Shown here piece by piece: positions 1-7,906 of a stretch of 49,463 nt of DNA. The translations under genes and the position numbers were made by a program. How positions within the stretch are numbered: position 1 is the first letter of the stretch; each line of letters begins with the position of its first letter. Below the pieces are notes generated by a model. It saw only the letters and a list, made by a program, of their open reading frames with translations. It was not told the DNA's origin and made no database searches. Origin of the DNA: a virus; IMG/VR virus record IMGVR_UViG_3300036804_000075, positions 1-49,463 of that record. One strand, 5' to 3'.

Positions 1-1200
1 GAAGGCGGATCGCTGCCACTTTACATCGGCGGCGATCTCTATCGCATCGGCGTCGCACCTGGCGCCGACGCAATGTCGGTCGCGGAAACGCTTGCGGCAA
101 CCATCAACGACGATCCGTTCGGCCTGACCTATGCCGAGGCGACAACCGGCGTGTTCCTATCGGCGCCAGACGCGGCTTCGATCACCCTGACCGCGAAGCA
201 AGCAGGCGAGCTCGGCAATCACATCCATCTGCGTGTTGCTTGGCGCGGGCTCGCGGCCGGCGAGCAGATCCCGCCCGGCCTCTCGGTCACGGTACAGCCG
301 ATGGCGGACGGCGCAGGCGTGCCTGATCTCAAGCCCGCGCTCGATGCGATGGGCGACGATGTTTACGACTACTGTGCGCAGCCCTGGACCGACGCCGCAT
401 CGCTCAACGCGGTGCAGGCAGCGATGGACGACAACGTCGGGCGCTGGGCCTGGGACCGCCAAGTCTACGGACATTTCTTCACCGCCAAAATGGGCACCGT
501 CAGCGACCTCGCGTCGTTCGGCCCGTCGCGCAATGACCAGCACAACACCGTGCACGGCTTCGCGCCCTCGCCGTCGCCGTCGTGGCGCCGCGCCGCCGCG
601 CTAACCGCGCAGGCCGCGACAAGTCTGCGCATCGACCCAGCGCGCCCATTGCAGACGCTACCGCTGCTCGGTGTGCTGCCGCCGGATCGCGGGCAGAAGT
701 TCACCATCTCGCAGCGGCAAACGCTGCTGTATCGCGGCATCGCGGTCGAGGATGAGGTCGACGGTCAGGTTCGCATCAACCGCTGCATCACCACCTATCA
801 GCGCAACGCGTGGGGGCAACCGGATCCGTCCTATCTCGACGTCACCACGCCAGCGACGGTGCAGTACTTCATCCGCTTTATCCGCCAGCGGATCTTGCAG
901 AAGTTCCCGCGCCACAAGCTCGCCGACGATGGCACGGTGTTCGGGCCGGGTCAGGCGATCGTCACGCCGCGCATCATCAAGGCCGAGATCATCGCCGCCT
1001 ATTTGGAGATGGTCGAGAACGGCATTGTCGAGAACGTCGACAGCTTCGCCGCGCTGCTAATCGTCGAGCGCGATGCGAACGATCCGAACCGGGTCAACGT
1101 GCTGGCCTCGCCCGATCTCATCAACCAACTGCGCGTGCTCGGCATGCTGGTGGCGTTCCGCCTGCAAACGACATCCGCGCAGCTCGCGGCCGTCGCATAG
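1..1200 (+). CDS. Contractile tail sheath protein (C-terminal part; gene wraps from 49001)
   Basis: This is the C-terminal 399 codons of a Mu gpL-like tail sheath protein. The N-terminal part is at 49001-49463, and the two join through the 127-bp end overlap into a 511-residue protein, close to Mu gpL in size. The sheath polymerises around the tail tube and contracts at infection. Position 1 is in frame (E-G-G-S-L-P...). The segment has typical sheath content, such as a D-R-G-Q-K-F-T turn followed by a conserved C-terminal region (R-I-N-R-C-I-T-T-Y, then the Y-L-D-V-T-T-P stretch). The tube gene follows after 12 bases, the expected sheath-tube order. The family call rests on residue patterns and synteny. 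Confidence 0.9.
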   Translation, partial: EGGSLPLYIGGDLYRIGVAPGADAMSVAETLAATINDDPFGLTYAEATTGVFLSAPDAASITLTAKQAGELGNHIHLRVAWRGLAAGEQIPPGLSVTVQPMADGAGVPDLKPALDAMGDDVYDYCAQPWTDAASLNAVQAAMDDNVGRWAWDRQVYGHFFTAKMGTVSDLASFGPSRNDQHNTVHGFAPSPSPSWRRAAALTAQAATSLRIDPARPLQTLPLLGVLPPDRGQKFTISQRQTLLYRGIAVEDEVDGQVRINRCITTYQRNAWGQPDPSYLDVTTPATVQYFIRFIRQRILQKFPRHKLADDGTVFGPGQAIVTPRIIKAEIIAAYLEMVENGIVENVDSFAALLIVERDANDPNRVNVLASPDLINQLRVLGMLVAFRLQTTSAQLAAVA

Positions 1201-1212
1201 GGAGGATGATCT

Positions 1213-1587
1213 ATGGCCTATTGTCCCAACGCCATCGCTGGCGTCGCTTACGTCAAGGTTGACGGCGAGCAGTACGCATTGCGCGGCGACCTGACGGTCT
1301 CGATCGATGCGGTCGAGCGTGCTGGCATCGCCGGCCTCGACGGCGTGCACGGTTATACCGAGACGCCGCGTGTGCCATTCATCGAAGGCAGCTTTTCCGA
1401 TATCGGCGGCATGTCGCTCAAGCGCATCGGCGAGATTTGCAACTCGACGGTCACCGCCGAACTGCTCAACGGCAAGTCCTACCTATTGCGCAACGCATGG
1501 TCCTCGACCGCGCGCGAACTGAATGGCGCCGAGGGATCGGTCACGATCCGCTTCGAGGGCATGAGCGGCACAGAGATCATGCCATGA
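1213..1587 (+). CDS. Tail tube protein, Mu gpM-like
   Basis: A 124-residue protein of the Mu-type tail tube family. It forms the inner tube through which DNA passes and around which the sheath contracts. It begins M-A-Y-C-P-N-A-I-A-G-V and contains the family-like blocks Y-V-K-V-D-G-E and R-V-P-F-I-E-G-S-F, then L-N-G-K-S-Y-L-L-R-N-A. The start has GGGAGGA at 1200-1206, about 6 bases upstream. It lies directly after the sheath gene and overlaps the tail chaperone start by ATGA. Confidence 0.88.
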   Translation: MAYCPNAIAGVAYVKVDGEQYALRGDLTVSIDAVERAGIAGLDGVHGYTETPRVPFIEGSFSDIGGMSLKRIGEICNSTVTAELLNGKSYLLRNAWSSTARELNGAEGSVTIRFEGMSGTEIMP

Positions 1588-1997
1588 GCGACAACCTCGA
1601 ACCCGACTATGATTTCGAACTGGTGGCGCCCGCACAGGCGCATGGCGAGGAGATCCGCAAGCTGACGCTACGGCCGATCCGCGCCGAGGATATCGCGGCG
1701 TGCGGCTATCCGTTCACCGTGAAGAACGCGCGCGCGATGCAGGAAGCGCCCGACACCACCGAGCCCGAGTTCGACTTTCATGCACCCGCCATCATCGCGA
1801 TGACGTCGCGTCTGGCGGGCGTACCACGCTCGACCGTCGCAGCGCTGTCGGGCGGCGATCTGTGGAAGCTCGGGTTCAAGTTGCTAGAGCTTTTTTTTAT
1901 CTCAGCCCCGGCGAAATCCTCGACACGTGCTTCGACCTCGCCTGGACCTGGCGACAACCGCCAGCCGCTTTCCTTGGCCTCCGCATCACGGAACTAG
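1584..1997 (+). CDS. Tail assembly chaperone, short product (E-type)
   Basis: A 137-residue zero-frame product in the position of the Mu/P2 tail assembly chaperone between tube and tape-measure genes. Such proteins coat the tape measure during tail assembly and are absent from virions. It starts at the ATG overlapping the tube stop. The N-terminal region reads L-T-L-R-P-I-R-A-E-D-I, as in phage tail chaperone families. After a T8 run near codon 104, the zero frame continues as about 32 serine- and proline-rich residues that look noncoding, while the -1 frame carries normal protein. The gene is therefore best read with the frameshifted product. Confidence 0.8.
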   Translation: MSDNLEPDYDFELVAPAQAHGEEIRKLTLRPIRAEDIAACGYPFTVKNARAMQEAPDTTEPEFDFHAPAIIAMTSRLAGVPRSTVAALSGGDLWKLGFKLLELFFISAPAKSSTRASTSPGPGDNRQPLSLASASRN

Positions 1998-2077
1998 CGC
2001 TCTACCTCGAACAGACCAAACGCATCGCCGAACGGAACGAGCGCATGCGGCAAATGGAGCAAGGCAGGATTAGATGA
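1584..2077 (+). CDS. Tail assembly chaperone, -1 frameshift product (E-E'-type)
   Basis: A predicted fusion of about 164 residues made when ribosomes slip back one base in the T run at 1891-1898. The first 105 codons are shared with the short product, then translation continues L-S-P-G-E-I-L-D-T-C-F-D-L-A-W-T-W to a charged helical tail ending at the TGA at 2075-2077. This two-product arrangement is established for tail chaperones of many long-tailed phages. The downstream part has no start codon that would suit an independent gene of this position. Its stop overlaps the tape-measure ATG. Slippage itself is inferred; a real base deletion or an assembly error in the homopolymer is the alternative. 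Confidence 0.75.
1892..1898 (+). promoter_or_regulatory. -1 ribosomal frameshift slippery heptamer
   Basis: The zero-frame codons are CTT TTT TTT ATC, so the heptamer T TTT TTT fits the X XXY YYZ rule. Both tRNAs can re-pair perfectly after slipping back one base. The next codon is then TAT instead of ATC, and the downstream chaperone frame opens. Confidence 0.75.
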
Positions 2078-4116
2078 GCGACCGGGTCGAAGTCTCTGCC
2101 GTCGTCAAGGTCACCGATCAGGCCAGCGGGCCGATCGCGCAGATCAAAGGCGCGCTTCAGACCATCAAGAGCCAAGCGCAATCGGTCGGCAGCGCGTTCA
2201 AGTCAATGGGCACGATGCAAAACCTGGGCGGCGCTATGCGCGGCCTCGGCTCATCGCTGCGCAATCTCGGCGGCATGGTCATGTCGGTCGTCAAGCCGCT
2301 CGCGGCAGTCGCCGGCATCGCTGGCGGCATCGGCATGGCCGAGGCAGTCGCAGGAATGCAGGGCTACGTCGACAACGTCAAAGAGCTGTCGCGCACCGCG
2401 CCTATCATCGGCACATCGGTCGAACGACTATCGGAACTGCAACTTGCCGCCAGCCGCGTCGGGATTAGCGCCGAGACAATGACCGCGGCGATGCTCAGGG
2501 CTAATCAGTCGATCGCCAAGGCGGCGACCGGCAAGGGCACCGACCTGACGCTGCTATTCGACAGGATGCGGATCAAGCTACGCGATAGCACCGGACAGAT
2601 GCGTTCGTCGGTCGATGTGCTGGGCGAGTTTGCCAACGCGATCACGCGGCAGACTAATCCGGTGTTGAAGCAGCGCATGGCGATGGAGCTATTCGGGCGC
2701 GCGCACGGCCCCGAGCTGCTCAAGCTGCTCAATGAGGGCAAGGGCGGTATCGACGCATTCATCGCCGAGGCACGAAGATTAAACTTAGTAGTTGGGCCGG
2801 AACGAGAGAAGGAAGCGCTCGCATTCGCCAGTGCGCAGGGCACGGTGCGCCGGTCATGGGAGGCGATGAGCATTCAGCTCAGTCAAAACTTAGTGCCCAT
2901 CATGACAAGGGTGGTCACGCTATTCGGCAAGCTGTTTGAGGAAAACCGCGAGGCGATTGTCCAGGCGATTACCAGGGCCTTCAAGGCGATGGGGGACGCG
3001 CTGGACTCGGTCAATTGGGAAAAGACGATCGCGGACATCAAGGCGTGGGGCGCTACGATCCAATGGATCGTCGGACTGATCGGCGGCTGGAAAACGGTGA
3101 TCGGTCTTGTTATCGCGGCGATGGGTGCGCCGTTCATCGCGGCGATGCTATCGGTCGTCGCCGCCATCACCAAGGTCGGCGTCGTGCTCGCGTCACTGGC
3201 GGTTGCTAATCCGATCATCGCCGCGATCATTGTCGGCGTCGCTGCGCTCGCCTATGCAGGATATCTAATTTACAAGCACTGGGGCGCAGTCAAACAATTC
3301 TTCGTCGATCTGTGGGACGGCGTAAAAGCGGCGTTCGTCGCGTTCGATGAATGGCTAGGGCCGTGGGGCAACCTGTTTGCGCCGACACTGATCTATCGCA
3401 ACTGGGACAGCATAGCCTCGTTCTTCTCCGGACTGTGGGACGGCGTCAAAGCGGTGTTCACCGCCGTCGCGGACTGGCTCGGTCCGTGGGGAAATCTCTT
3501 TCTGCCGTTTGCGATCTACAACAACTGGGAGGGAATCAAAGAGTTCTTCGTCGCACTCTGGGAAAGCCCGAAAGAAACCTTTCTCAAGGCAATCGACTGG
3601 CTGGTCGGTTTCTATACAGCGTTCACGTGGGAACCGTTGAAGGCGGTATGGGAGGCGCTTCCTCGGTTCTTCGACGAACGATGGAAGCTTGTGACCGCGA
3701 TCTTTGAGCGTGCGTGGGCGATCATCAAACCGATTGTCGACGCGATCAAAACCGCGATCGGCTGGATCACCGACAACGTGCCGTCGCTCGGCAAGGTCGG
3801 CGATGCGTTGAAAGGTGCCGGCGCGGCAGTGTTCAATGCGCCCGGCCGCGCGCTCGATTGGGCTGGCGGCAAGCTCGGCTTCGGTGGCGGCGCGGCACCA
3901 GACACGGCCGGCGATCGCGTGCGCAATGCCTTTGCTGGCAACAACAACGGCGCGGTTCTACAGGCCGCGCCGAGCGCCACGCCGGCGCGCGTCGACGGCG
4001 AGGTCGACGTCAAGATCCACATGACCGGCGCGCCACCCGGCACCACCATCGAAACGCGCGAGCAAGGTCAGGTGCGCGCGGCAGGCGATCCTGGCATGTC
4101 AATGGCGCCGGCATGA
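2074..4116 (+). CDS. Tail tape measure protein
   Basis: A 680-residue protein that sets tail length and threads the tail tube. Residues 1-110 are rich in small residues and helix-forming segments. Several hydrophobic segments lie near residues 330-400 (I-V-G-L-I-G-G-W, then repeated A-A-I/I-I-A stretches). From about residue 400 there are two and a half copies of a 41-residue tryptophan-rich repeat (L-W-D-G-V-K-A.F and W-L-G-P-W-G-N-L-F). The C-terminus is glycine/alanine rich. At roughly 0.15 nm per residue a tail near 100 nm would follow (rule of thumb). Its ATG overlaps the chaperone stop, and its stop overlaps the next gene by ATGA. Confidence 0.9.
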   Translation: MSDRVEVSAVVKVTDQASGPIAQIKGALQTIKSQAQSVGSAFKSMGTMQNLGGAMRGLGSSLRNLGGMVMSVVKPLAAVAGIAGGIGMAEAVAGMQGYVDNVKELSRTAPIIGTSVERLSELQLAASRVGISAETMTAAMLRANQSIAKAATGKGTDLTLLFDRMRIKLRDSTGQMRSSVDVLGEFANAITRQTNPVLKQRMAMELFGRAHGPELLKLLNEGKGGIDAFIAEARRLNLVVGPEREKEALAFASAQGTVRRSWEAMSIQLSQNLVPIMTRVVTLFGKLFEENREAIVQAITRAFKAMGDALDSVNWEKTIADIKAWGATIQWIVGLIGGWKTVIGLVIAAMGAPFIAAMLSVVAAITKVGVVLASLAVANPIIAAIIVGVAALAYAGYLIYKHWGAVKQFFVDLWDGVKAAFVAFDEWLGPWGNLFAPTLIYRNWDSIASFFSGLWDGVKAVFTAVADWLGPWGNLFLPFAIYNNWEGIKEFFVALWESPKETFLKAIDWLVGFYTAFTWEPLKAVWEALPRFFDERWKLVTAIFERAWAIIKPIVDAIKTAIGWITDNVPSLGKVGDALKGAGAAVFNAPGRALDWAGGKLGFGGGAAPDTAGDRVRNAFAGNNNGAVLQAAPSATPARVDGEVDVKIHMTGAPPGTTIETREQGQVRAAGDPGMSMAPA

Positions 4117-5405
4117 GCGGCGCGCTCGCCACCATTGCCGGCGCGGTATCGAACGCATGGCTGCGGCTGTTGCGGCCTGCGTCGTTCCGAGGCGTGCCGT
4201 TCTACTATGAGCGGGTTACGCATACGCATGGCCGGCGCTACGCGATGCACCAGTATCCCGGCCGCGACGTTCCCTATGCCGAGGATCTGGGCCGCTCGCA
4301 GCGCGAGTGGAGCTTTAGCGCTTACGTCATCGGCGACACCTTCCACGCCGAGCGCATGGCGCTGTTGCGCGCGTGCGAAGAGGCCGGGCCGGGCAGTCTG
4401 ATCCTGCCATTCGTTGGGCGCGTCGAAGCGGTCTGTACCGAATTCACATTCGAGGATGCGCGCGGGGTGGGCCGTCATTCCGCGATCAGCCTTAGTTTCG
4501 CCGAGGCCGGGCAAGAGAAGTTTCCAAGCGGCGCCGAGGACACGCACTCGCAGATCGGTGGTGCGGCTGAACAACTCGGCAGCGCGGAGCGCGGTGCTTT
4601 CGTCGGCGGCTTTTCGGTCGGTAGCCCGGTCGCGATGGGCATCCCGATCGCACCGATTTTCGCCGCGATGACCACCGTCAGCACGCTCGCCAGCGCGGCA
4701 TCGACAAATGTCAGGTCATTCGCCGCGCTCATGGCAATGGCGCGGATGCCGACGGTAGAGTTGGACCAAGCGCCGCTCACCGCCGCGATCGATCGGCTCA
4801 CCCGGCAGGCGGATAATCTGGTCTACGCCTCGGCGGAATTGTTCGATGCGGTTGACCACGCGTTTGAAACTTATACCGACGCACACACCGCCGACGCCGC
4901 TTTCGTCGGCATGCTGACGCTGGCAGCGACCTATACCGCGCAGCAAGTGCCGGTGTCCGATCTTCAGTCGGTCAGCACGCCAGAGCTGCGCGCCGCCGAG
5001 GTGCGCAACGCCGATCTGTTTCAGAGCCTCGTCCGGCGGCTCGCCTTGCGCGAGCTTGGCTATGCGGTGCCCGGTGTCGATCTGGACAACACCGAGCATG
5101 CGGTCGCCACGCGGCGCGTGGTGTTCGACGCCTTCACCGCGGAGTCCGATCTCGCCGCCGATACCAACGACGATGACCTGTTCGCCGCGCTGATCAATCT
5201 CGCGCAACGCCTGCTTGACGATCTGGACAACCGCGCCGCGCAACTGCCGTCGCTTGCATGGTATCGCACGGCGCGCAGCTTCAACGCGATCACGCTCGCT
5301 TACCAGCTCTACGCCGACGCCGAGCGGAACCTCGAAATCGTCACGCGTGTCGGCGCGATCAATCCGGCCTTCATGCCGCTCAACGGCCGGGTCCTCCACC
5401 GATGA
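4113..5405 (+). CDS. Tail/DNA circularisation protein, Mu gpN-like
   Basis: A 430-residue protein with the N-terminal DNA-circularisation domain of Mu gpN: R-P-A-S-F-R-G-V-P-F near residue 20, then G-R-R-Y-A-M-H-Q-Y-P and W-S-F-S-A-Y-V-I-G-D. In Mu, gpN belongs to the tail hub region. The remainder is mostly alpha-helical and alanine rich. The ATG at 4113 overlaps the tape-measure stop by ATGA. An upstream extension of the same open frame crosses the tape-measure gene and is composed of arginine-rich out-of-frame sequence, so it was not used. Confidence 0.82.
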   Translation: MSGALATIAGAVSNAWLRLLRPASFRGVPFYYERVTHTHGRRYAMHQYPGRDVPYAEDLGRSQREWSFSAYVIGDTFHAERMALLRACEEAGPGSLILPFVGRVEAVCTEFTFEDARGVGRHSAISLSFAEAGQEKFPSGAEDTHSQIGGAAEQLGSAERGAFVGGFSVGSPVAMGIPIAPIFAAMTTVSTLASAASTNVRSFAALMAMARMPTVELDQAPLTAAIDRLTRQADNLVYASAELFDAVDHAFETYTDAHTADAAFVGMLTLAATYTAQQVPVSDLQSVSTPELRAAEVRNADLFQSLVRRLALRELGYAVPGVDLDNTEHAVATRRVVFDAFTAESDLAADTNDDDLFAALINLAQRLLDDLDNRAAQLPSLAWYRTARSFNAITLAYQLYADAERNLEIVTRVGAINPAFMPLNGRVLHR

Positions 5406-5599
5406 AGATATATCGCTTTCATCCGGCGTTGGATGTTCTTGGTTCTGCATTGCGCGCCTGGACAAATAGCGATGAGCAGGCAGCCGCCGCCGCAATGCTC
5501 GTCATGAATCGCTTATCCGAGCTTGGTTACGTCACCCCTCCGGTCGAGTGGCATGGCGATGCGTGCTGCATCCGTGACGACGCGGAGCCGGCCCGATGA
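5402..5599 (+). CDS. Small protein between gpN-like and gp44-like genes
   Basis: A 65-residue protein of unknown function, beginning M-K-I-Y-R-F-H-P-A-L-D-V. It overlaps both neighbours by ATGA, which argues for a translated tail gene. No signal peptide or membrane segment is visible. It contains a cysteine pair near residue 55. A baseplate or tail-assembly role is suggested only by position. Confidence 0.6.
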   Translation: MKIYRFHPALDVLGSALRAWTNSDEQAAAAAMLVMNRLSELGYVTPPVEWHGDACCIRDDAEPAR

Positions 5600-6924
5600 A
5601 CGTTATGACGCTCCTGATCGACGGCGAGCGCTATGGCGGTTGGAAAACCATCCACGTCAAGCGAGGATTAGAGCGCGCCGCCGCATCGTTCGAACTCTCA
5701 GTCAGTTCGCGCGAGCCCTGGCCTGTCTATACCGGTGCCGAGTGCCAGGTCTTCATTGACAACGACCGCGTCGTGACCGGCTGGGTCGATGCGTACCGGC
5801 CCGGCTGCAGCGCGACCGACCACCGCATCGAGATCACCGGGCGGTCGAAGACCTGCGACTTTGTTGATTCAAGCGTCACCCTCGATGGCGGGCAACTGAA
5901 TGGCCTCACCGTGCGCCAGATCGCGGAGCGGCTGGCCGAGCCGTTTGGTATCAAGGTCGTCGCCGAGGTCGAGGGCGATCCGGTGCCGGAAGTACAGGTC
6001 CAGCAAGGCGAAACTTGCTTCAAGCTGGTCGAGCGGTTGGCGCGGCTGCAAGAGCTGTTAGTCACCGATGATACCGAGGGGCGCCTCGTGCTGACCCGCG
6101 CCGGCAATAGGGAAACTGACACCGCGCTGGTGTTCGGCGTCAACGTTAAGGAAGCCAACGCCGACCTCGATGATAGCGAGCGCTTCTCCGATTACATCGT
6201 CAAGGCGCAGCGGCCCGGCAACCGCACCAACGACAGCAAGATCGCCGAGGGCAAAAACCCCCATTGGACGCAAGAGGCCGTACCTCCACCGACCAGGAGA
6301 CCCGAAGATGCAGATGTTTGGCGTGCCGCATGGCGGCGGCAGATGCGGCTTGTGCACGAGAACACGCGCCGTCGCGCACAACGCCTGGACGAGCTTGACG
6401 AGGATGCGATCGACAGTGGGGAGTGGGACGGTGCACCGGGTAGCGGCACCGACACCCAAACCGACCGAGGCATCGCCGTCATCACCCAGATCGTCGGAAC
6501 CGCCCGCGACCCCGGAATCACCCGATACCGACCCAAAGTAATCGTCGCCGAGGCGCAGGCCGACGACAACAACGCCGAGAAGCGCGCGGACTGGGAACTG
6601 CGCCGCCGCATCGCGCGCGCGGTCAAGGCGACCGTCACCGTCAACGGCTGGCGCCAGGACGACGGCGCGCTCTGGGCCACTAACCTGATGGTTTACGTCG
6701 ACGTTCCCTGGCTCGGCCTCGACCGTGAAATGCTGATCGGCGAGGTCGCGTTCTCGATCGAGGACGGCGGTGAAATCACCGCGCTTAGTCTGACGCTGCC
6801 CGACGCGTTCCTGCCCGAAAAGGTGCGCAAGGCGAAGCGCGGCAAGGGCGGCAAGAGCGGCAAGAAAAAGGGTAAGGGCAAGAAGGATCCGGGCGATCAC
6901 TGGGTGATGGAGACGAACCGATGA
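5596..6924 (+). CDS. Baseplate hub protein, Mu gp44 (gpP)-like
   Basis: A 442-residue protein of the Mu gp44 / T4 gp27-like hub family, which forms the trimeric hub on which the tail spike and tube sit. The N-terminus (L-I-D-G-E-R-Y-G-G-W, then G-W-V-D-A-Y) and the central I-T-G-R-S-K-T-C-D-F-V-D-S-S motif are characteristic. It is longer than Mu gp44. One oddity is the C-terminal stretch of about 25 residues made almost entirely of lysine and glycine (residues near 412-435), which may contact DNA or neighbouring baseplate subunits. ATGA overlaps occur on both sides. Confidence 0.85.
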   Translation: MNVMTLLIDGERYGGWKTIHVKRGLERAAASFELSVSSREPWPVYTGAECQVFIDNDRVVTGWVDAYRPGCSATDHRIEITGRSKTCDFVDSSVTLDGGQLNGLTVRQIAERLAEPFGIKVVAEVEGDPVPEVQVQQGETCFKLVERLARLQELLVTDDTEGRLVLTRAGNRETDTALVFGVNVKEANADLDDSERFSDYIVKAQRPGNRTNDSKIAEGKNPHWTQEAVPPPTRRPEDADVWRAAWRRQMRLVHENTRRRAQRLDELDEDAIDSGEWDGAPGSGTDTQTDRGIAVITQIVGTARDPGITRYRPKVIVAEAQADDNNAEKRADWELRRRIARAVKATVTVNGWRQDDGALWATNLMVYVDVPWLGLDREMLIGEVAFSIEDGGEITALSLTLPDAFLPEKVRKAKRGKGGKSGKKKGKGKKDPGDHWVMETNR

Positions 6925-7439
6925 GCGACACGCAGCAGCGCGTCATGAACATGATCGCGCGCGGTCGTCTCTCGGCGGTCGATGATGCCGATGGCATGCA
7001 GTTCACTCAGGTATCGCTGCTGCGCGGCGAAGCCAAGGCCAAGGTCGAACGGTTTCAGCAATACGGATTTTCCGGCAATCCGCCGCGCGGGTCCGAGGTG
7101 GTGGTCGTGTTCGTCGGCGGCAATCGCGACCACGGCGTCGTCATGTCGATCGACAACCGCGCGTCGCGCATTCGCGGCATGGCCGAAGGCGAGGTCGCGA
7201 TCTATTCCGACGAGGGCGACTATCTCGTCCTCAAGCGCGGCAACCAGATCGAGCTAGGCACCGATCATCTGCTCATCAAAGCAGAGGTCGATATCACGAT
7301 CGAAGCGCCGCGCATCGTCATCCGCTGCCCGGATATCACGATAGAAGGCACCATTGCGCTGACCGGCGACTTGAATGTCACCGGCAACATTAGCGCGACC
7401 GGGTCGATCAACGCGCCGAACGGGCACGTCGGACCATGA
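6921..7439 (+). CDS. Baseplate spike protein, Mu gp45-like
   Basis: A 172-residue baseplate spike of the gpV/Mu gp45 family that punctures the outer membrane. The OB-fold-type N-terminal part has G-V-V-M-S-I-D-N-R. The C-terminal third shows the short alternating hydrophobic pattern of an intertwined beta-helix (I-T-I-E-A, I-V-I-R-C, I-T-I-E-G, L-N-V-T-G). It ends in N-G-H-V-G-P. The HxH iron site described at the tip of Mu and P2 spikes is not visible. Confidence 0.87.
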   Translation: MSDTQQRVMNMIARGRLSAVDDADGMQFTQVSLLRGEAKAKVERFQQYGFSGNPPRGSEVVVVFVGGNRDHGVVMSIDNRASRIRGMAEGEVAIYSDEGDYLVLKRGNQIELGTDHLLIKAEVDITIEAPRIVIRCPDITIEGTIALTGDLNVTGNISATGSINAPNGHVGP

Positions 7440-7906
7440 CCGACATCCGCACGACGTGGAGCCCGCTGCTCTATGCCGGCGACTGGTTGATTGATCCGCC
7501 TGACCTGGCGGGCGGCGCCGATCTGGAAACGGCGACCCTGCTGTCGTTGTTCACCGACGCGCGCGCCGCTGACGACGATCGCCTGCCGGGCAGCTTGGAC
7601 GATCGGCGCGGCTGGTGGGCGGCGCCGCTCGGTTCGCGGCTATGGCTGCTGTCGCGCGAGGTTGCCACCAACGAGGTGCGGCTACGCGCCGAAGACTATT
7701 GCCGCGAGGCGTTGCAATGGATGCTCGACGACGGTGTCGCCGACCAGATCGACGTCGCCGCGGAGTGGGCCGCGCCACCGGATCAGCGGCGGCTTGAGAT
7801 CGAGGTCGTGATCTATCGCGCAGGCAACATCGTCTTTGCCCGTCGCTTTGACTGGGCTTGGAATCAACAGCGCCAGCGCGCGCTTACCACGGAGCTTACG
7901 GCCTAA
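7436..7906 (+). CDS. Baseplate protein, Mu gp46-like (gp25/gpW-type)
   Basis: A 156-residue protein in the Mu gp46 position between spike and gp47-like wedge protein. It contains the region E-T-A-T-L-L-S-L-F-T-D-A-R-A and R-G-W-W, and a beta-rich C-terminal half. This is typical of gp46 family proteins that link wedge and sheath. The stop shares one base with the next ATG (TAATG). Confidence 0.83.
   Translation: MTDIRTTWSPLLYAGDWLIDPPDLAGGADLETATLLSLFTDARAADDDRLPGSLDDRRGWWAAPLGSRLWLLSREVATNEVRLRAEDYCREALQWMLDDGVADQIDVAAEWAAPPDQRRLEIEVVIYRAGNIVFARRFDWAWNQQRQRALTTELTA

Noticed and set aside
1-127. Direct terminal repeat as a packaging end
   Set aside because: Both copies lie mid-gene in the sheath coding sequence and the length matches a typical assembly word size.
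3714-4112. Upstream extension of the gpN-like frame across the tape-measure gene
   Set aside because: Arginine-rich out-of-frame sequence; the ATG at 4113 is coupled to the tape-measure stop.
6058-6900. 280-codon antisense frame in the gp44-like gene
   Set aside because: Shadow frame; the sense strand encodes a recognised baseplate protein in a coupled operon.
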